From: Lucifuga dentata
Taxonomy: Eukaryota; Chordata; Actinopteri; Ophidiiformes; Bythitidae
Length of the DNA: 64,000 bases
Reading direction: 5' to 3'
Assembly: GCA_014773175.1 (NCBI GenBank)
Contig: VXCM01000032.1
Span: forward strand, 1-64,000
In this document: positions 55,201-61,200 of the stretch, one piece after another
How positions within the stretch are numbered: position 1 is the stretch's first letter
How the letters are laid out: every line of letters begins with the position of its first letter
The notes under the pieces: model-generated
Told to the model about the DNA's origin: nothing
Databases searched by the model: none
The model's input: only the letters and a program-made list of their open reading frames with translations
Made by a program: the position numbers and the translations under genes

Positions 55201-58200
55201 TTGCATCCAGAATAAATATTTTATGGATAAGATGCATTCTCGCACTGGTGTCTATCTTAACATTACATATTATACCCCATGCTTTTTGGAGAGGGGACAA
55301 AGCCTTCGTGAAGATTTAACAAAAAATATTTGACCACGAAATGGAAGCAACAAGTGATTATTACTTACGTCCAGCCACTGATCAACCAGTGTATCAATAT
55401 CCCGTTTCATCATTTCAGAATCGCACTGTGGGATTTTCTTCAGTTCATTAAGCAGCTGTTTTCCTTTGCTGGAAAACCGGTCCACTTCACACTGCTTGTC
55501 TGCCATCTCTTCCTTCACAGCTTCATGCTACATATAGATGAGAAACAAACAAACAGGAACAGTAAGTTTTTTTTTTGGGAAAGCATTTCAATGTGATGCA
55601 CAGATTAATTAGAAGAAAGTGAGAAGAGTTACATTCCACAAACACATGTTTTAGTAAGCTCAAAATGTTGGGAACCAAACAATCAATAGGTATGTGTTCT
55701 GACCTTGCTTAGTGACCTCTTGGTTTCCTCATGGTCCTTTAGAACAGAGCTTATATCAACAAAACATTCAGTGCTCTCAATGAGACTACTGATTGAGGCT
55801 TTCAGGCTTTGGTATTCTCTCATAAGCTCCACAAGAACATTGCACTGCTCCTGTCTATCAGCGAAACAAAAAGTGGAAGTTTATGAACCACACTAGCTTA
55901 TATATAAGTGAACTATACTATACAATTAACTTTTTAAATTCCTTCAGTACCTCTCCATTATGAGCTTCCTGGTGTCCTCCCATGTGGTCTCCAGCAAGCT
56001 GATTTCCCTCAGAACCTCCCCAGCCAATTCTGCATCTCTCTGGGCCAGCTGGTTGCCCTTGTCTCTGAGCCACTGCTCCTCATGCTGGTGTGACTGCAGC
56101 TCATCCTCCAACTGATTAAAGAACCGCAGCCTAACAATCAAAGGGATAACATGTTGCTATTACTCGTGTGCTCTTATATCTACTCATGTATGCTTACATA
56201 AAAAAATGTATATAATAGCCCCAATAATTTCATTTCTTCATTATTACCACTGAAATACAGGAATGACTGATAACACCATTGAAATAATTTACCGCTGCTT
56301 CAGAGCATGCAGGCTGGGTTCTTTGAAGCTCTGGTGGTCGGCCTTTTCTTCTATGTCCTCCACAGCTTTGAGCAGCTGTTCTTTCCGCTGTCTAAATGAG
56401 GTCCAAAGAGCTCCAAGGGCCTCTGCTTCACTCTGCTTGGTACCAAGCAAGTTCCTCACTGCATCCAGCTCAGCACTGAGTGAATCAGCCAGCATGCGGC
56501 ATGATGTATGAGACCCCTCATCAGCACCAATGTGCAGATGTCCTTTGCAGAGACTGCTGTCCAGATTTATAGCTTGTGTCTCAAGCTGGCTAATGTTTGG
56601 GACAATAGTGGCCAGCTCCTGCTGCAGCTCCTCGACCCTTCCACGGTCCCAGCTGCCAGCACTCTCCACAGTCTGTCTCAGACCCCTCAGCACCCCTGCT
56701 GCCACACTGTGGGTCTGCAGAAAACCCTCAAGCTTTTCCAGGCATTCTAACTGGAGCTCAGCTATGTGCTGAGCCTCCAAATAAGGCTGGAGACAGTTGT
56801 CTGCTCTACTTTGGAGGAGCTGTGCATCACCAGGCTCAGAGATCTGACAGAGCTTCACAGTCTGCTGCTCCAAGCTCTGTCTCACACTGGACTGTTTCTG
56901 TAATGCCACTAGGGTCTCCTGTCAAAGTGAAATGATACAGGCTCTATTGTTGTTCTCAAACAAAGGCTGACTCATCTCTTCACTGACTGAAAGTCATTCT
57001 AGAAAAGTGTGACTAAAATGACAAAAAGGTAAATGCATGAATATCTCATTCATTATTGATTATATGTGTTGTTCCTACCTTCACTTGTGCCACAGCAGAC
57101 TGCAGGTTGTTAATGCTTATTTGGGACATTGAGTGCAGATTTGAAAGCATTGTGTCACCACACTGGGAAAACTTCAGCAGGGCCTGGTCAAACTGCTCCA
57201 CCCTGGAGAAGTGGTCCTGAAGCTCTTGAATTCTGAGGGACATGGCAGGATGAGTGAAATCAGACAAGTAAAGGCCTGCTTAATCCGGCATTTGCAAATA
57301 TATTTACAGGGAGGAAGTTGTCATACAAAACCATTCAGTGACTGCCACACATTTTAAGTGTTATCAAGACAAATCTTAATGATAAACAACTTATCAGATA
57401 GAGTCCAATAAGATGATTCCAGTAAAAAACAACAAAAAAGATTATTTTGAGTTAGACTCTGTCTTACCTTTGTGGGAGGACTTCATTTTGAACATACAGT
57501 CTCCTCCACAATGTCTCCAACTCCTCTTTTAGCTGCTTCACTCTCTCTTGTGGTGATGTGGGATACAAAGATGTCCCCAGTGACATCAATTCAGCATAAG
57601 CAGTTTCAAGAGTCTGGACCTCATGGTGCAATGCCTATAAGGAAAACATATTTTGCTTAAATATTTGTTTCGACCTTGCAATTAAGTTATGTCAAGTATT
57701 TAATACTAGTTTTAAGTCTGTGTGTATGTATGTTTGTGTGTTGTACCTTCAAATCCTGCAGCTCACTGTGGACCTTCACTTTGTCAGCTGACAGACAGTG
57801 AGTCTCCGGTTTGGATGCAGATTCACTCCTCTCCAAACAGGAAGTAAAGTTTGAATGATATTTCTCATACCTGAAGTATATCAAAAGACAAATATCTCAG
57901 ACATTAAAAGTAGATTTATTTTACAATTCACACAGAATAAATTTAATTAATGTTTTGCATGTCACCTATACTACGTAAAATGCCTTGGTTTGCCACACGT
58001 AATCCATGTTAAACTGCACTCTCAGTCAAAGTCAGGCCAGGTATCCAATTTACATGGCTTTTATTACAGGAAAACCTTAAATGTGTGGCACTGCTGAAAA
58101 TGTTAAATTTGTTGTAGTTTGTACAATAACTCTTACTTCTGCCAAAGAGAGAGCAGGTTTTCCAGCATACTCTGTTTGTCCTTTGCCTCCTGTACATTTT

Positions 58201-61200
58201 GGTCATAGTTGGTTTGTAGCTCTGTCACAGTCTGCTCTGCTTGCTCCTTGTCACTGAGTCTTCGGGCACCAGCTGACAGGGACAGCATGGTTCCCTTTAG
58301 CCCTTCCAAACATTGACAGACATCCTGGGGAATAACAACACATCACAGTGAGCTGGAAGACTTGCACTGAGCAAAACAATTGTTATTGTATTGGGTTGTG
58401 TGGTTCTCTTGTAAATATTCCAAAAATGAAAAAAAAAAATTGTTCAATTGCAATGTTCTTGGTAAGTACAGTGTTTTTGAGAGAAAAAAAAAAAGTTAAA
58501 ATAACTCAATACCATGTGATTTTGAAGAGCTTTGTAGGTCTCAGATGAGGAAGTGCAGGATTTGACAGGATGCTCCAGTTTCATATATAGTTCACTAAGA
58601 GCTGCTTGTACCTAAGAGACAATGGAGATCAAAACTAATCATATGTCTGTCGCCTTTTCTAAACACGATGACATTATCAACATGTCAGCAAATCCCCTTC
58701 CAATCAGCATTTCTATGGTACCTCTTCCAGGCTCATTCTGAACCTCCGCTGGTGAGAAGAGCTTTCCTCCAGGTGTCCATCAAGCTGCTGCACACTCTCC
58801 TTCAGCTCCTCCCAATACCTGCCGATTTGGGTCAGACGGGCCTTGATGCGAGCTGCCTCCCCTGAAGACACAAACTGGGCCAGTGCCTGGGAATCTGCTT
58901 CCAGCTGAGAGAGAACCTCGGCCCGCTCCTGAAGCTCTGTACTAACAGCCTTGACATGCAGATAAGGATGACATAAAATAAGGATGACTGACATAAGGTG
59001 TTATTTTTTTTCCAATATTGGTGATACACTTTGGAAATTTTTGGGCAATGTCATGATATTAAGAATGCTAAGAAAAACCACTACATTACTATTGCTCATA
59101 AAAGTAGGTTATATACCAAGGCATAAGGTTATACTTTGTTCTAACAGAACATATGCAGCCAAATAGTCTTGTCTACGTCATGTCAAACAAATCTCATAGA
59201 AGTCATTTATTAAGTCATTGTCATTATTCAAGTCAATACTTGGGGAAAGAAGATGACCTCACTGATTAGAGTTAGAGCATTCAAGTATTGTGGTTAATAC
59301 TTCCTTGTGAAATTCACGATGTTACAGAGTTGGAGCTTCATAATACAAGTACCTTTACTGTGGTGATCTGCTTCTCGAGAGGTAAAGTGGAACTTTTCAG
59401 GCCATCCAGCTGCTTTTCCTTGTCAGATATCCACATAGAAAAGGCTTCAAACTCAGTTCCAAACCGATCCCACTGAATTTTCATTTCTTTGAGAGTCTTG
59501 ACGCTGGAACACAGAGGTACACCATTAAGAAGTAGCCAATAGTTGCAAATAAATCTTGTCATTTAAAACTGCCAGAAATTCAGGTTTGTCGAATCTGGGT
59601 AAGCCAGACTGTAATTTGTCACACAAAAAATCTATCAAGTGACTTTCAAATATATAATTAATCAATAAATGCATCATCTTACTCTTTTTTGAGCCCCGCC
59701 TCCACTTTGTCCACTTCCTCATTGAGGGAGCGAGCTTGGTGTAACAACAGATTCTTGTTCTTTGGACCAAGCTGGATTTCTGTTGCTCTCTTCAGCAAAG
59801 TATTCATATGCGAGGCCTCTGCTTCACACCGCTTCAACAACACCTATTTACAAAATAAAGCAGATTGGTAACAACAGTTATCTTAATTTATCTAATACAA
59901 TTCCAATAGTGTAACACTGTCAACCACAAACTGTGTCCCCTGAGGTGAACCCAGTCAAGAAACATTATTTTGACGTACTCTAGCCTGGTTGAGTTCCACA
60001 GCAAGGCTCTCTGGACTGCTGAAGTTCAAGTCCCTCTCCATTGTTACCCGAGCCTTGTTGACAAATTCATGTACTGCTTCCTGTTGGTTGTCAAACTCCT
60101 GCCAGGCTGCCAGTGTGACCTGGGGGAGACAGTGTCCAAAACCACTGGGATCAAGTCAATTCAATAAAAACTTTACAAATAACTCTGTTGAAGGAAAGTG
60201 GAAGAAGGAACGCACAATGTTTCATGTCTGTTTATCAAATAGCACAGGACTGAAGTACTGCTTAGCAACCTAATTGGACAATCCTGATTGTGGAACTTCC
60301 TGTCATCACTTTCACTTCAATGCAGCATTACAAACAACACTACATGAATTATGATATAATGCTGCCAACACCTGGAAATACAGTAAGATCAAGAATCTTT
60401 TAAATGTTTTATTCCAAAAAAAACGTTCCTGTATAATCAGTCCACTTTGAAACCATTTGCTCACTTCAAGACTTTGCTCCTGTGAATCCATACTCTGTTC
60501 CATTTTGCTGAGTGTGTTTTCTAAACTCTGCAGGTCCTGCTGAAGTGTTTCTCCCAAACCCTCCTCAGCCTGAAGCTGCTGCCCTCTGGTGATCAGCTGC
60601 TGAACATCCTTCCTCTTCAGCTTGAGGCGTTTCAACAGTTGCTTAAGGAAGTGAGAAACATTGGAGATTCTATCACAATTTATTTAAGTAAATATATTTA
60701 AGACAGACACCTGTAAAACAAGCAAATTAAATATTTTTTTTTTACCAATGAAATTATTTTTTTGTGTATACAATATAATAAAAATATAATAAAATATAAA
60801 GAAAGTATAGTAATATTAAACATTGTGAGCTAAAATGTCTAACAGTACCTGGTGAACAAGAAGTAGTTGCTGAGCTTCTCTGACGGTCTGACTGTCGAGT
60901 ATTTTGGTGACCTCAGCTTGTGCCTCTTTCTGCCCCTGAACAAGATCATCCAAAGTAGTTTGTACTTCCTCCCTGAATTGCACACAATCGCCCACAGCCA
61001 GCACCATCTTCTCAGCCTGGAAGGTATACCGTAAGAGAGGAAAATGTATGAATAAATTATCAAGGCAATATTGCAAAGATAGCAAGAAATGATTGAGAAT
61101 TGATGATTAAAGCCTGATGGAAGCACAGCACGGGCAACACACAGTTCAGTTTTGCACAATGAAAGTACAAAATAACTATACTACAGTGCTTCATTTAGTA

